Origin: Falsigemmobacter intermedius
GTDB taxonomy: Bacteria; Pseudomonadota; Alphaproteobacteria; Rhodobacterales; Rhodobacteraceae
Reading direction: 5' to 3'
DNA: 63,638 nt
Assembly (NCBI RefSeq): GCF_004054105.1
Contig: NZ_SBLC01000018.1
Span: forward strand, 436 to 64,073
Positions 35,712-44,959 of this stretch are shown here, one piece after another (position 1 is the stretch's first letter; every line of letters starts with the position of its first letter). The position numbers and the translations under genes are program-made. The notes beneath the pieces were generated by a model, which worked only from the letters and a program-made list of their open reading frames with translations, was not told the origin of the DNA and did not search any database.

Positions 35712-36617
35712 ATGGACCGACTGACCGAGATGGAAGCCTTTGCCACCGTGGTGGACCAGGGGGGATTCACCGATGCTGCGCGGAAGATGGGCATTTCTAA
35801 ATCGGCGGTCTCCAAGCATGTCTCCGCTCTGGAGGCGCGCCTGGGGGCGCGGCTTTTAAACCGCACCACGCGCAGGGTCTCTCCGACCGAGATCGGGCTG
35901 GCCTATTATGACCGCGCCCGGCGGGTTCTGAATGACGCGGGCGAGGCCGATGCGCTGGTCACCTCAATGCAAAGCGCGCCTTCGGGGCTTTTGCGTATCT
36001 CTGTGGCGACGGATTTCGGGGTCAATCACATCTCTCCGGTTCTGAGCGATTTTCTGACCGAATATCCCGATATCACCGTCAATATGGTCCTCAACACCCG
36101 CTATGTGGAGCTGATCTCCGAAGGCTTCGATATGGCGATCCGTATCGGAGAGCAGGAAGACAGCAGTCTGCGCGCCCGCAGGCTCTGCGAAACCTCGCAA
36201 AGGATGATCGCTTCGCCGGGCTATCTGCAGAAATTCGGCCGTCCTCAGCGGCTGGAGGATCTGAACGAGCATAAGCTTTTGCATTACTCCAGCCAGGCGG
36301 CGGGCAATGTCTGGAAGATCACCACCGCCTCGGGCGAAAAGCGCCAGATCCGCTCGAACGGCTGGCTGACGGTGAACGACGGGCAGTCGCTGCTCAATGC
36401 GGCGATCTCGGGTCTGGGCATCGCGCTGCTGCCGTCGTTCCTTTACGCCGATGCCCTGCGTCAGGGTCTGGTTGAGGATGTGATGCCCGCCCTGCCGGGC
36501 GAGACGCTCGGAATTTATGCAGTCTATCCGCCTGGTCGCTTCACGCAGCCCAAAGTTCGGGCATTCATTGATTTCCTGGTGCAGACCTATGCGGAAAAGG
36601 GCCCGGACTCCTGGTGA
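35712..36617 (+). CDS. LysR-family transcriptional regulator
   Basis: 301 aa from MDRLTEMEAFATVVDQGGFT, behind AGGGGAG; the reading from 35547 is an artefact. HTH: FTDAARKMGISKSAVSKHVS (about 18-37). Substrate domain with LRISVATDFGVNHISPVL onward. It is the CrgA/DmlR-like group. The target is unknown; the palindrome upstream may be its site. Confidence 0.93.
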   Translation: MDRLTEMEAFATVVDQGGFTDAARKMGISKSAVSKHVSALEARLGARLLNRTTRRVSPTEIGLAYYDRARRVLNDAGEADALVTSMQSAPSGLLRISVATDFGVNHISPVLSDFLTEYPDITVNMVLNTRYVELISEGFDMAIRIGEQEDSSLRARRLCETSQRMIASPGYLQKFGRPQRLEDLNEHKLLHYSSQAAGNVWKITTASGEKRQIRSNGWLTVNDGQSLLNAAISGLGIALLPSFLYADALRQGLVEDVMPALPGETLGIYAVYPPGRFTQPKVRAFIDFLVQTYAEKGPDSW

Positions 36618-36671
36618 TCTGTCAGGCTGAGGGCAGGGCCGGACAACGGCCGGTGTCAAAGTGCGAAAACT

Positions 36672-37634
36672 TTAACGGGTCGGGGTCGTGACCGGACGGG
36701 TCACAATGGCTTCGACCCGTCTGTTCCTGGCGCGGCCCTCGGCGGTGTCATTGGGGGCAAGGGGCGTTACATCCCCCTCACCCTTCGCCTTGAGGCGGCT
36801 TTCAGCCACGCCAAAATCGCGGATCATCAGCTGACGCAGGCTCTCAGCCCGGCGGCCGGACAGAGTGAGGTTGCTGGCCGGATTGCCGGTCGTGTCAGAA
36901 TGGCCGACCAGCGTGATCTCACCCTCAGGACGGGCGGTGAGCCAGTCCGCCAGTTCCTGCAGGGCGGCACGGTCAAAGCCCTCCACCTCCGCGCCGCCGG
37001 AGGCAAAGCTGAGGCCGGGAAGCACCACTCGCGCGCTTGCATCAAGCGCGGCCCCGATCCCGCCGGTTTCAACGGGCAGGACAGGTGGTTCCGCCGGGAT
37101 GGGCAGGCCTGGCGGCTCTGCGGCGGGCTGCACTTCGATGGTCTGGGCAAAGCCCGCCTGCGCCCCTTCTGAGCGGCTGACCAGCAGGCTCAGAACAGAG
37201 GCCTCAGCCCCTCGGCCGCGTCTGGCGGCGAGATAGCGGAAATCGGCCAGATCGACATGCATATCCGGCTCTGGCAGCACCCGGGTGGAATAGCGGAAGT
37301 CAAAGCCGCCACAGCCCCGGCCATCGCATTCATAGATCAGCGACCAGCCTTCGGCCTGCAGCTTTTCCCGCAGAGGGGCGAAGAGATCGAGCGTGGATTT
37401 TCCCGTGCCTGACCAGCGCCAGGCGGTCTGGATCACCTGGCCCTCGCTGTGGCGTGTCAGCATTGTGCCCCCGTCCCAGGGACCGATCGGCAGGGAATAG
37501 CTGCCCGAAGGTTCAATATGCTGGCTCACCCGCTCCGCACCGGCGGGGACAAGGGTTCCTGCCGCCTGAGCTAGGGCGGGGAGCAGGCAGAGGCCTGCGG
37601 TCAGGGCACTTCGCAAAACAAAGATAAGACTCAT
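36672..37634 (-). CDS. OmpA-domain envelope protein
   Basis: 320 aa with a signal peptide (ALTAGLCLLPALAQA). The N-terminal half has a two-Cys YECDGRGCGGFDFRYS element resembling DUF4892. A Pro-rich linker (about 170-190) follows, then a C-terminal OmpA peptidoglycan-binding domain: ITLVGHSDTTGNPASNLTLS and AEGRARNRRVEAIV. Likely ties an outer-membrane or periplasmic component to the cell wall. No operon partner; the downstream gap has a short GGCCG/CGGCC hairpin. Confidence 0.88.
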   Translation of the reverse strand: MSLIFVLRSALTAGLCLLPALAQAAGTLVPAGAERVSQHIEPSGSYSLPIGPWDGGTMLTRHSEGQVIQTAWRWSGTGKSTLDLFAPLREKLQAEGWSLIYECDGRGCGGFDFRYSTRVLPEPDMHVDLADFRYLAARRGRGAEASVLSLLVSRSEGAQAGFAQTIEVQPAAEPPGLPIPAEPPVLPVETGGIGAALDASARVVLPGLSFASGGAEVEGFDRAALQELADWLTARPEGEITLVGHSDTTGNPASNLTLSGRRAESLRQLMIRDFGVAESRLKAKGEGDVTPLAPNDTAEGRARNRRVEAIVTRPVTTPTR

Positions 37635-37682
37635 TACTCTGCAGTGATTCCGTTTGCACAGATGTCAGACCCTGCCGAAGCG

Positions 37683-38408
37683 TCACAGGCCCCGGTAATG
37701 ATACTCTCCCACAACCGGCATTTTCAGGGAAGTATAGAGCGCGCCAGCCCCGGCATTGGCCTGAGTGACGGCCACAGCGAGCCAGTCTGCGCCATTATCC
37801 TGTGCCCAGTTTGCCGCGCCACACATCATATAGTGGGCGGAACGGCGCCGACGCATATTCGGCAGCACCACAAGCGCATGCAGCATGGCAATTGCGCCAT
37901 GGGTGGCCACGAAGGCCGCACCGGAGGCACGATCGGCATCATTGCCGTCCCGCCCGATGAGAGCGGTTTTTTTGCCCTCCGCACGCTCCATCACGGCAAC
38001 GCGCTCCGGCCCGATATGATCACCCGCCCAGATCTCGCGGGTCAGCGCCAGTGGCGGCCAGTGCATGATCGAGCGCAGATAGGGCGCGGGTTCAAACTGC
38101 GTGACCGGGGCTGCGCGCAGATGGGTGGCATCATTTTTGCCATAGCCGCGAGCGGCCAGCCGGGCATCCAGCGCCTCCTGGCCGGGGCGGATCTGAAAGA
38201 GCGGGTTTTGCCCGAGACTGCGGTGAAACTCTTCGGCCTCAGCAATCTCTGCATCGCTGACATCGGCCACGGCGGTGGTCGCCGCCGAGACCCTTTGCCC
38301 GCCGCCTGCGCCTTCGCGGATGCGCCAGGGGCCAAGGGCATGCACCGCTTTTCCGGGCCAGGTGGCATCCAGCGCGTCAAACCAGTCCTGAAGCTGCGGG
38401 GTGCTCAT
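37683..38408 (-). CDS. GNAT-family N-acetyltransferase
   Basis: 241 aa, larger than a single GNAT. The conserved part is in the second half: MLHALVVLPNMRRRRSAHYM and the ending AVTQANAGAGALYTSLKM. The acceptor is unknown. Its start overlaps the cinA-like stop by 4 bp (ATGA), so the two genes share a transcript. Confidence 0.8.
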   Translation of the reverse strand: MSTPQLQDWFDALDATWPGKAVHALGPWRIREGAGGGQRVSAATTAVADVSDAEIAEAEEFHRSLGQNPLFQIRPGQEALDARLAARGYGKNDATHLRAAPVTQFEPAPYLRSIMHWPPLALTREIWAGDHIGPERVAVMERAEGKKTALIGRDGNDADRASGAAFVATHGAIAMLHALVVLPNMRRRRSAHYMMCGAANWAQDNGADWLAVAVTQANAGAGALYTSLKMPVVGEYHYRGL

Positions 38409-39133
38409 GCAGTCTCCCCGAAAAGTGCGGTCAGCTTTTTCATCGCCGCTTCAAGCTGCACCGGATCGGTGCCGCGGATCACAAGGCTGGTGCCATAAGC
38501 GCCATTGCGCTGGAAGGGATAGCTGCCAAGCGACAGCTCGGGATATTCCGCCGCCAGTGCCGCAAAGCCTTCGGCGATTTCGCCTTCACCGCGCAGTACC
38601 GACAGGCTCTGGCTCAGGAGGGGGGCACCGCCGGTCAGCTTGGGCAGAACGCTTGCGACCATGGCCTGAAAGACATTCGGCACACCGGCCATGACATGGA
38701 CATTGCCGATGGTGAAGCCGGGCGCCACCGAGACGGGATTGTCGATCAGCGCGGCCCCTTCGGGAATGCGGGCCATGCGCAGCCTTGCGGCGTTCAGCTC
38801 CTGGCCCGAGCGCTGGTAATGCGCGGCGAGCAGCGCGCGGGCATCCTCGCGCACATCGATGCTGACGCCAAAGGCCCTCGCCACGGCATCGGCGGTGATG
38901 TCGTCATGGGTCGGCCCGATGCCGCCCGAGGTGAAGACATGATCCCAGCGGTCGCGCAAAGCATTCAGCGCCGCCACGATGTCTGCTTCTTCATCCGCGA
39001 CCATGCGGATTTCCATCAGCCGGATGCCATGGCGGGTCAGTTCGCCCGCCAGATGATGGCTGTTGGAATCCCGGGTACGGCCCGACAGAATTTCATCACC
39101 GATCACCAGCATTGCTGCAGTGGGATTCGTCAT
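38405..39133 (-). CDS. CinA-like molybdopterin-binding domain protein
   Basis: 242 aa from MTNPTAAMLVIGDEILSGRT. A MoCF/CinA-N domain with FTSGGIGPTHDDIT (about 73-86) and AGVPNVFQAM. The C-terminal PncC amidase domain of full CinA is absent. In this family the N-terminal domain alone can be an ADP-ribose/NAD-repair pyrophosphatase. Overlaps the GNAT gene. Confidence 0.9.
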   Translation of the reverse strand: MTNPTAAMLVIGDEILSGRTRDSNSHHLAGELTRHGIRLMEIRMVADEEADIVAALNALRDRWDHVFTSGGIGPTHDDITADAVARAFGVSIDVREDARALLAAHYQRSGQELNAARLRMARIPEGAALIDNPVSVAPGFTIGNVHVMAGVPNVFQAMVASVLPKLTGGAPLLSQSLSVLRGEGEIAEGFAALAAEYPELSLGSYPFQRNGAYGTSLVIRGTDPVQLEAAMKKLTALFGETA

Positions 39134-39180
39134 CTCAGGCCCTCCTTGCCAGAACACCCCTTCGGGTATAGGGGCGGATT

Positions 39181-39876
39181 ATGCAGTTTCCCAGACCCCT
39201 TACAGAAGCGCGTCTGCTTCGCCGGTATAAACGCTTTCTGGCCGATGTGGTTCTGCCGGATGGCGCGGAAGTCACCATTCACTGCCCCAACCCCGGCGCC
39301 ATGACCGGGCTGGCTGAGCCGGGGATGCGGGTGTGGATCGCCCCCTCCAGGCCCGGCAGCAAACTCGCCTGGGGCTGGAAGCTGGCAGAACTGCCACAGG
39401 GCGGCATGGCCGTCATCGACACCTCGCTTGCCAATGGCGTGGTGGCAGAGGCGCTGGGCGCCGGGCTGATTACCGGCCTGCCCGCCTTCAGCGGCTTTCG
39501 GCCTGAGGTGCGGATGGATGCAGACAGCCGGATCGATTTTTGCCTGACCACCGCAGAGGGGCCGTTCTGGCTTGAGGTGAAATCCGTCACTCTGGCGCGG
39601 CAGGCGGGGCTTGCGGAATTTCCCGACAGCCGCACCGCGCGGGGCGCAAAGCATCTGGAGGGGCTGAGGGCCGCGCGGCTGCGGGGCGAAGGGGCGGCGA
39701 TGCTTTACCTGTTGTCGCGCAGTGCGTGTGACCGCATCACCATCGCGGGGGATATCGATCCCGCCTATGCCCGCGCCTTCGCAGAGGCCCGCGCCGCAGG
39801 GGTGCAGATGCTGGGGCTGGCCTGTGACATCTCTCCCGAAGGGGTCACAGCCCGCCGCATGGTGCCGGTGATCTGA
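39181..39876 (+). CDS. sfsA: Sugar fermentation stimulation protein SfsA
   Basis: 231 aa. Family features: FPRPLTEARLLRRYKRFLADV at the start, CPNPGAMTGLAEPG, IDFCLTTAEGPFWLEVKSVT and FPDSRTARGAKHLEGL. The core resembles a nuclease-like fold that binds DNA; the cellular role is poorly known. Divergent from the cinA-like gene. Confidence 0.93.
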   Translation: MQFPRPLTEARLLRRYKRFLADVVLPDGAEVTIHCPNPGAMTGLAEPGMRVWIAPSRPGSKLAWGWKLAELPQGGMAVIDTSLANGVVAEALGAGLITGLPAFSGFRPEVRMDADSRIDFCLTTAEGPFWLEVKSVTLARQAGLAEFPDSRTARGAKHLEGLRAARLRGEGAAMLYLLSRSACDRITIAGDIDPAYARAFAEARAAGVQMLGLACDISPEGVTARRMVPVI

Positions 39877-40073
39877 CGCATCCCGGCCGTTTCTGTGCCG
39901 CGCGAAAGGGCCTCGCGGCGGATGACCTCCGCGTCAGCGGGCCGTGCATGGCCCGTCACCCGGCCCGCCGTGCCGCTTTCCCTGCGTCCGGAGGGGCTGA
40001 GGGGTCAGATTGTGAGTTGACGCCGCCGTGAGCGAGGCACAGCTTCGCGGCAGAGTTCCCCAGGATTGCTGCC

Positions 40074-41327
40074 ATGCGACACGCCACTGCTTCGCCCTCG
40101 CTTCTCTCTCCGGTGCTGATCGCCGGAAGCCTGATCCTGATGATCGGCTTTTCCATCCGGGCGTCTTTCGGCGTGTTTCAGATCCCGATCGCCAATGAGT
40201 TCGGCTGGGCCAGGGCAGAGTTCTCGCTGGCCATTGCGCTGCAGAACCTGGCCTGGGGCTTTGGTCAGCCGATCTTCGGCACCATCTCCGAGCGGCTCGG
40301 CAACCGCGCGGCGGTGCTGCTGGGCGGTGCGCTTTATGCGCTGGGCCTGGTGTTAAGCGCCTTTGCCATCACGCCCGGGCAGCATCAGCTGCTTGAGATT
40401 ATCGTGGGCTTTGGTGTGGCAGGCACGGGCTTTGGGGTGATCCTTGGTGTTGTGGGGCGTGCCACGCCCGAGAAACACCGCTCCATGGCCATGGGGATTG
40501 CCACCGCCGCAGGCTCGGCCGGACAGGTCTTTGGTGCCCCGGTGGCAGAGATCATGCTGGGCTATCTTGCCTGGCAGAGCGTCTTTCTGATTTTCGCGGG
40601 CGTGATCCTTCTGGCGATGTTCGCGGTGCCTCTCCTGAACGCCCCCGATGCGGAAGGCCCCTCTGAGCCGGCAGAGCCGCTGGGCAGGGTTCTCTCCCGC
40701 GCGTTGAAAGACCCGAGCTATATCCTGATTTTCGTGGGCTTTTTCTCCTGCGGCTATCAGCTGGCCTTCATCACCGCGCATTTCCCGGCCATGGTGACCG
40801 AGATGTGCGGCGCGATTGCGCCCAACGGGATGCTCGCGGCGCTCGGGATCACCACCACCTCCGTTCTGGGGGCGGTCTCCATCTCGGTCATCGGGCTTGC
40901 CAATATTGCCGGGACGATCACCGCAGGCTGGCTTGGCGCGCGCTACAGCCGCAAAAACCTGCTGGCGGGGATCTATGTGCTGCGCACCCTGGCGGCGGCG
41001 GCCTTTATCCTCATGCCGATCACCCCGGTAACGGTGCTGCTGTTCTCGGTTGTCATGGGGGCGCTGTGGCTGGCCACCGTGCCGCTGACGGCAGGGCTCG
41101 TCGCGCATATCTGGGGCATGCGCTATATGGCAACGCTTTATGGCATCGTGTTCCTGAGCCATCAGATCGGCGGCTTTATGGGCGTCTGGCTGGGCGGGAA
41201 GATGTATGACCTGACGGGCGATTACACCCTGGTGTGGTGGATCGGCATCGGGGTCGGGGCTTTCTCAGCCATCGTCCACCTGCCGGTGCGCGAGAACCGC
41301 GCCCCGGCCGCAGTGGCCGCCGCCTGA
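40074..41327 (+). CDS. MFS transporter
   Basis: 417 aa with 12 predicted membrane segments in two halves split by a polar loop near residue 195-215 (NAPDAEGPSEPAEPLGRVLS). The start SLILMIGFSIRASFGVFQIP and the GERLGNR-like loop (SERLGNRAAVLLGG) are MFS-type; it resembles the monocarboxylate/oxalate-formate group. The substrate is unknown. It converges with rodA with a 1-bp gap. Confidence 0.88.
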   Translation: MRHATASPSLLSPVLIAGSLILMIGFSIRASFGVFQIPIANEFGWARAEFSLAIALQNLAWGFGQPIFGTISERLGNRAAVLLGGALYALGLVLSAFAITPGQHQLLEIIVGFGVAGTGFGVILGVVGRATPEKHRSMAMGIATAAGSAGQVFGAPVAEIMLGYLAWQSVFLIFAGVILLAMFAVPLLNAPDAEGPSEPAEPLGRVLSRALKDPSYILIFVGFFSCGYQLAFITAHFPAMVTEMCGAIAPNGMLAALGITTTSVLGAVSISVIGLANIAGTITAGWLGARYSRKNLLAGIYVLRTLAAAAFILMPITPVTVLLFSVVMGALWLATVPLTAGLVAHIWGMRYMATLYGIVFLSHQIGGFMGVWLGGKMYDLTGDYTLVWWIGIGVGAFSAIVHLPVRENRAPAAVAAA

Positions 41328-41328
41328 T

Positions 41329-42468
41329 CTATCTGAGCCGGTGCACATGGGCGCTTTGCACAAGCCCGAAGCCCATGAGCACCACCAGCATGGCCGAGCC
41401 GCCATAGGAGACCAGCGGCAGGGGTTTGCCCACCACCGGGGCAATCCCCATCACCATGGCCAGATTGACCGCGAAATAGAAGAAGAAGGCCGCTGAAATG
41501 CCGATCACCACGAGAGAGGCAAAGCGGTCTTTCGCCTGAATGGCGGTCCAGATGCAGAAAATGATGACCAGCGCATAAAGCACCAGCAGCGAGACGCCGC
41601 CGACAAAGCCGAATTCTTCTGCCAGAATGTTGAAGATGAAGTCGGTGTGCTTTTCAGGCAGGAAGTTCAGCCGGCTCTGGGTGCCTTCCATAAAGCCCTT
41701 ACCCGCCCATCCGCCTGAGCCGATGGCGATCTTGGCCTGATTGATGTGATAGCCCGCGCCGAGAGGGTCAGCAGAGGGATCGAGGAAGGTATCAATGCGG
41801 CGATACTGGTAATCCTGCAAAAACTGCCAGGGCGTGCCGCGGGCGATGAAGACCGAGGAGACCGCCCCGCCGATCATCGCCAGAACGGCCGCGAAATAGG
41901 CCCAGTGAACGCCTGCCACCAGCATGATCGCCGCCCCGCCGCCCAGAAGCATCAGCGAGGTGCCAAGGTCCGGCTGACGCAGCACCAGGCTCACCGGCAG
42001 CAGGATGATCAGCACCGGGACCAGCACCCAAAGCGGGCGCGAGACCTTTTTCGGATCGAGCCAGTCGTAATAGGCCGCCAGCATCATCGCCAGCGCGATC
42101 TTCATCAGCTCTGAGGGCTGCAGACGCAGCGGACCGATCTCAATCCAGCGCTGCGCGCCCATGCCGACGGTGCCGAATAACTCCACCCCCACAAGCAGCA
42201 GGAAGGTGCCGCCATAGGCCAGCCCCGCCATATTGCGCCAGAACCAGATCGGGACCAGCCCCATAAGGATCATCGCGATCAGACCGATGATCAGACGCTC
42301 CATCTGCGGCTCGGCCCAGGTGGAGAAGTCGCCCCCCGCCACCGAATAAAGCATCAGCACCCCGATTGAACCGATGGACCCGAGCAGCAGGGCCAGCGCC
42401 CAGTTCATATGGAGAAACTTGCGCAGGCCGGTGGGGGCGCGTTTGACGGAGTAATCGAGATAGCTCAT
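41329..42468 (-). CDS. rodA: Peptidoglycan glycosyltransferase RodA
   Basis: SEDS glycosyltransferase of the elongasome. 379 aa from ATG 42468 (a TTG 3 nt upstream is also in frame). About ten membrane segments; conserved WIEIGPLRLQPSELMK, RQPDLGTSLMLL and the C-terminal PLVSYGGSAML. Pairs with PBP2 encoded 12 bp upstream. Confidence 0.96.
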   Translation of the reverse strand: MSYLDYSVKRAPTGLRKFLHMNWALALLLGSIGSIGVLMLYSVAGGDFSTWAEPQMERLIIGLIAMILMGLVPIWFWRNMAGLAYGGTFLLLVGVELFGTVGMGAQRWIEIGPLRLQPSELMKIALAMMLAAYYDWLDPKKVSRPLWVLVPVLIILLPVSLVLRQPDLGTSLMLLGGGAAIMLVAGVHWAYFAAVLAMIGGAVSSVFIARGTPWQFLQDYQYRRIDTFLDPSADPLGAGYHINQAKIAIGSGGWAGKGFMEGTQSRLNFLPEKHTDFIFNILAEEFGFVGGVSLLVLYALVIIFCIWTAIQAKDRFASLVVIGISAAFFFYFAVNLAMVMGIAPVVGKPLPLVSYGGSAMLVVLMGFGLVQSAHVHRLR

Positions 42469-42479
42469 CAACTGACCCC

Positions 42480-44423
42480 TCAGGCGCGGGTCGGGCGGCT
42501 GCCCGAGAAGGTTTCCGGTGCCCGCAGCGGCAGGCTCTGCTGATGCGATTCGATCCGGCCGCGCTGGTTTTTCGGATAGGCGCTCAGGGGCGGCATGCCG
42601 CCGTTGAGCGCAAAGAGCAGAATATCGCGGGCGATGGGCGCGGCCACGCCGCCGCCGCCGCCATGCTCCAGCACCACCGAACAGGCGTAGCGCGGGTTGT
42701 CTGAGGGCGCATAGGCCACAAAGAGCCCGTGATCGCGCCGGTTCCAGGGCAGCTGGTCGTTGCGGATCACCCCCCGCGCGCGTTCAGCGGCCGAGATGTT
42801 GCGCACCTGTGCGGTGCCGGATTTACCCGCGATCAGCATGGCCTTGTCTTCAGAGCGTGAGGACCAGCCGGTGCCGGTGCGCTGATTGAGCACCGCCCAC
42901 ATGCCGCGCTGCACATTGCGCAGATGATCCGGCGTCAGCCCCAGCGGAGGGGCCTCGGCCACCGGCTGCTCAACGCCGCCGATGGAATGCACCATGCGGG
43001 GCTCAACCGCGCGCCCGGTGGCCAGGCGGGCCGTCATCACCGCCAGTTGCAGCGGCGTCGACAGCACATAGCCCTGACCGATCGAGGCGTTGATCGTATC
43101 GCCGATGCGCCAGTCCTGGCCGCGCTTTTCCTGCTTCCAGGCGCGGTTGGGGTTCAGCCCTTCCGAGATCGCCGACATCGGCAGATCATGGCGCACGCCC
43201 AACCCCAGACGCTCCGCCATAGCGGCGATGGCGTCGATGCCAACTCTTTGGGAAATATCATAATAATAGACGTCGCAGCTTTCCGCGAGACCCTTGGTCA
43301 GATCGCAGGAGCCATGGCCCGCCCGCTTCCAGCAGTGGAACCGCCGCCCGCCGGCCTCATAATGGCCGGGGCAGTAGACGGTGGTATTGGCGGTGATCAC
43401 CCCGGCCTCAAGCGCCGCAAGCGCCGTGACCATTTTGAAGGTCGAGCCGGGCGGATAGGCGCCCTGGACGGATTTATTCGACAAAGGCCGGTGGTCATTG
43501 TCCATCAGCCGCCGGAAATCCGGGTTCGAGATGCCGCGCACAAAGAGGTTCGGGTCAAAGGAGGGCGCAGAGGTCAGCGCCACCAGATCGCCATTGCGCA
43601 CATCCATCAGAACGGCGCTGCCGCTGTGCTCTTCAAGACGGATGCGGGCGTAGTTCTGGATCTGCGCATCCAGCGTCAGAACGATATCCGCGCCCTCAAC
43701 CCCCTCACGGCGGTCCAGCTCGCGCATCACGCGGCCGGCAGCATTGACCTCAATCCGGCGCGAGCCTGCTTTTCCGCGCAGCTCATCCTCAAGACGCCGC
43801 TCCACGCCGATCTTGCCGATCTGGAACTTCGGGATCTGCAAAACCGGGTCCGGGCTTTCCAGCTGTGCCAGATCGTTTTCCGAAACCGGCCCCACATAGC
43901 CCACCGAATGAGCGAAATCCTCATCCAGCGGATAGGTGCGCGACAGACCCACTTCGGGTGTGACGCCGGGCAGGGCGGGGGCATTGACCGAGATCCAGCT
44001 CAGCTGCTCCCAGGTCAGACGCTCGGCCACGATATGAGGCACGAAGGCCGAGCGGCGGCGCGTCTCGCGGATGGTTTTCTGGATGTCGTCTTCGCTGAGC
44101 GGGATGCCCTCTGAAAGACGGCGCAGCACGGCTTCCACATCCCCCGCTCCCTCGCGGGTGATGGTGACGCGGTAGTTCTGCTCATTGCCGGCGATCAGCA
44201 CGCCTTTTCGGTCAAAGATCAGCCCGCGCGCAGGGGGGATCAGCCGGATGGAGATGCGGTTTTCCTCGGCCAGCAGTTTGAACTGCTCTGCCTGATCGAC
44301 CTGCAGATAGCGCAGACGCGCGCCAAGAACGGCGATGAATGCGGCCTGACAGCCGCCCAGGAACAGCGCCCGGCGGGTAACCTTGCGGGCGGCTTCGTCG
44401 TTTTCGCGGGCGCGGCGTTTCAC
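42480..44423 (-). CDS. mrdA: Penicillin-binding protein 2
   Basis: Class B transpeptidase of the elongasome, 647 aa. GTG start at 44423 forming a GTGA overlap with mreD; the longer reading lies inside mreD. N-terminal membrane anchor (ALFLGGCQAAFIAVLGA), dimerisation domain with RGLIFDRKG, transpeptidase with SxxK in PPGSTFKMV (Ser about 326), SCD (AESCDVYYY) and KSGTAQV (about 534). Partner of RodA. Confidence 0.96.
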   Translation of the reverse strand: MKRRARENDEAARKVTRRALFLGGCQAAFIAVLGARLRYLQVDQAEQFKLLAEENRISIRLIPPARGLIFDRKGVLIAGNEQNYRVTITREGAGDVEAVLRRLSEGIPLSEDDIQKTIRETRRRSAFVPHIVAERLTWEQLSWISVNAPALPGVTPEVGLSRTYPLDEDFAHSVGYVGPVSENDLAQLESPDPVLQIPKFQIGKIGVERRLEDELRGKAGSRRIEVNAAGRVMRELDRREGVEGADIVLTLDAQIQNYARIRLEEHSGSAVLMDVRNGDLVALTSAPSFDPNLFVRGISNPDFRRLMDNDHRPLSNKSVQGAYPPGSTFKMVTALAALEAGVITANTTVYCPGHYEAGGRRFHCWKRAGHGSCDLTKGLAESCDVYYYDISQRVGIDAIAAMAERLGLGVRHDLPMSAISEGLNPNRAWKQEKRGQDWRIGDTINASIGQGYVLSTPLQLAVMTARLATGRAVEPRMVHSIGGVEQPVAEAPPLGLTPDHLRNVQRGMWAVLNQRTGTGWSSRSEDKAMLIAGKSGTAQVRNISAAERARGVIRNDQLPWNRRDHGLFVAYAPSDNPRYACSVVLEHGGGGGVAAPIARDILLFALNGGMPPLSAYPKNQRGRIESHQQSLPLRAPETFSGSRPTRA

Positions 44424-44959
44424 AGCGGCCTCCCCAGACTGTCGCGCTCGCCCGTGGCGGGCTTGGTCAGCCCGGCCAGGTGGCGCAGAACAAAGATGAT
44501 CACCGGATAGGCCGCAGCGGTGAAGATGAATTCGACCAGCGTCAGCCCCAGTCCCGGTTGCGGCAGCATGGTGAGCGCCATGACCACGCGGTTCAGAAGG
44601 AACATCCCCAGCATGGCCACCGCCACCAGCATCCACTCTGAGAGCCAGGACAACTCACGCATGAAGGCGGCACGGCGGCGCAGAAACTCGGTGCCCATCA
44701 CCACCACCGCGGCCCAAAGGCCGGGGGGGCGCATGAGGAACATATCCTCCAGCAGCACCACCAGCGCGATCAGCAGCACCGGCAGATGATAGGGCCGCCG
44801 GAGGACCCAGGCACAGCTGAGGCAGAGCAGAAGATCAGGCCCCGGCAGTTTGCCGGGCTCTGAGCTGAGCGGCAGCAGGCGCAGCGACAGCAGAAGGGCA
44901 AAGACCGCCACAAAGATCGCCCGCCAGAGCCAGACGCTGTTGCGGGCTGCTTCAGCCAT
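44420..44959 (-). CDS. mreD: Rod shape-determining protein MreD
   Basis: 179-aa inner-membrane protein with about five or six hydrophobic segments. Position between mreC (8-bp overlap) and PBP2 (GTGA overlap) and the membrane pattern make the call; sequence alone is weakly conserved. Confidence 0.88.
   Translation of the reverse strand: MAEAARNSVWLWRAIFVAVFALLLSLRLLPLSSEPGKLPGPDLLLCLSCAWVLRRPYHLPVLLIALVVLLEDMFLMRPPGLWAAVVVMGTEFLRRRAAFMRELSWLSEWMLVAVAMLGMFLLNRVVMALTMLPQPGLGLTLVEFIFTAAAYPVIIFVLRHLAGLTKPATGERDSLGRPL

Noticed and set aside
35326-35712. 128-aa ORF between grxC and the LysR gene
   Set aside because: No ribosome binding site, Arg/Cys-rich composition unlike real genes here, and it crosses the likely regulatory region.
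42480-44636. 718-aa reading of PBP2
   Set aside because: The first 71 residues lie inside mreD out of frame; the GTG at 44423 with GTGA overlap is the natural start.
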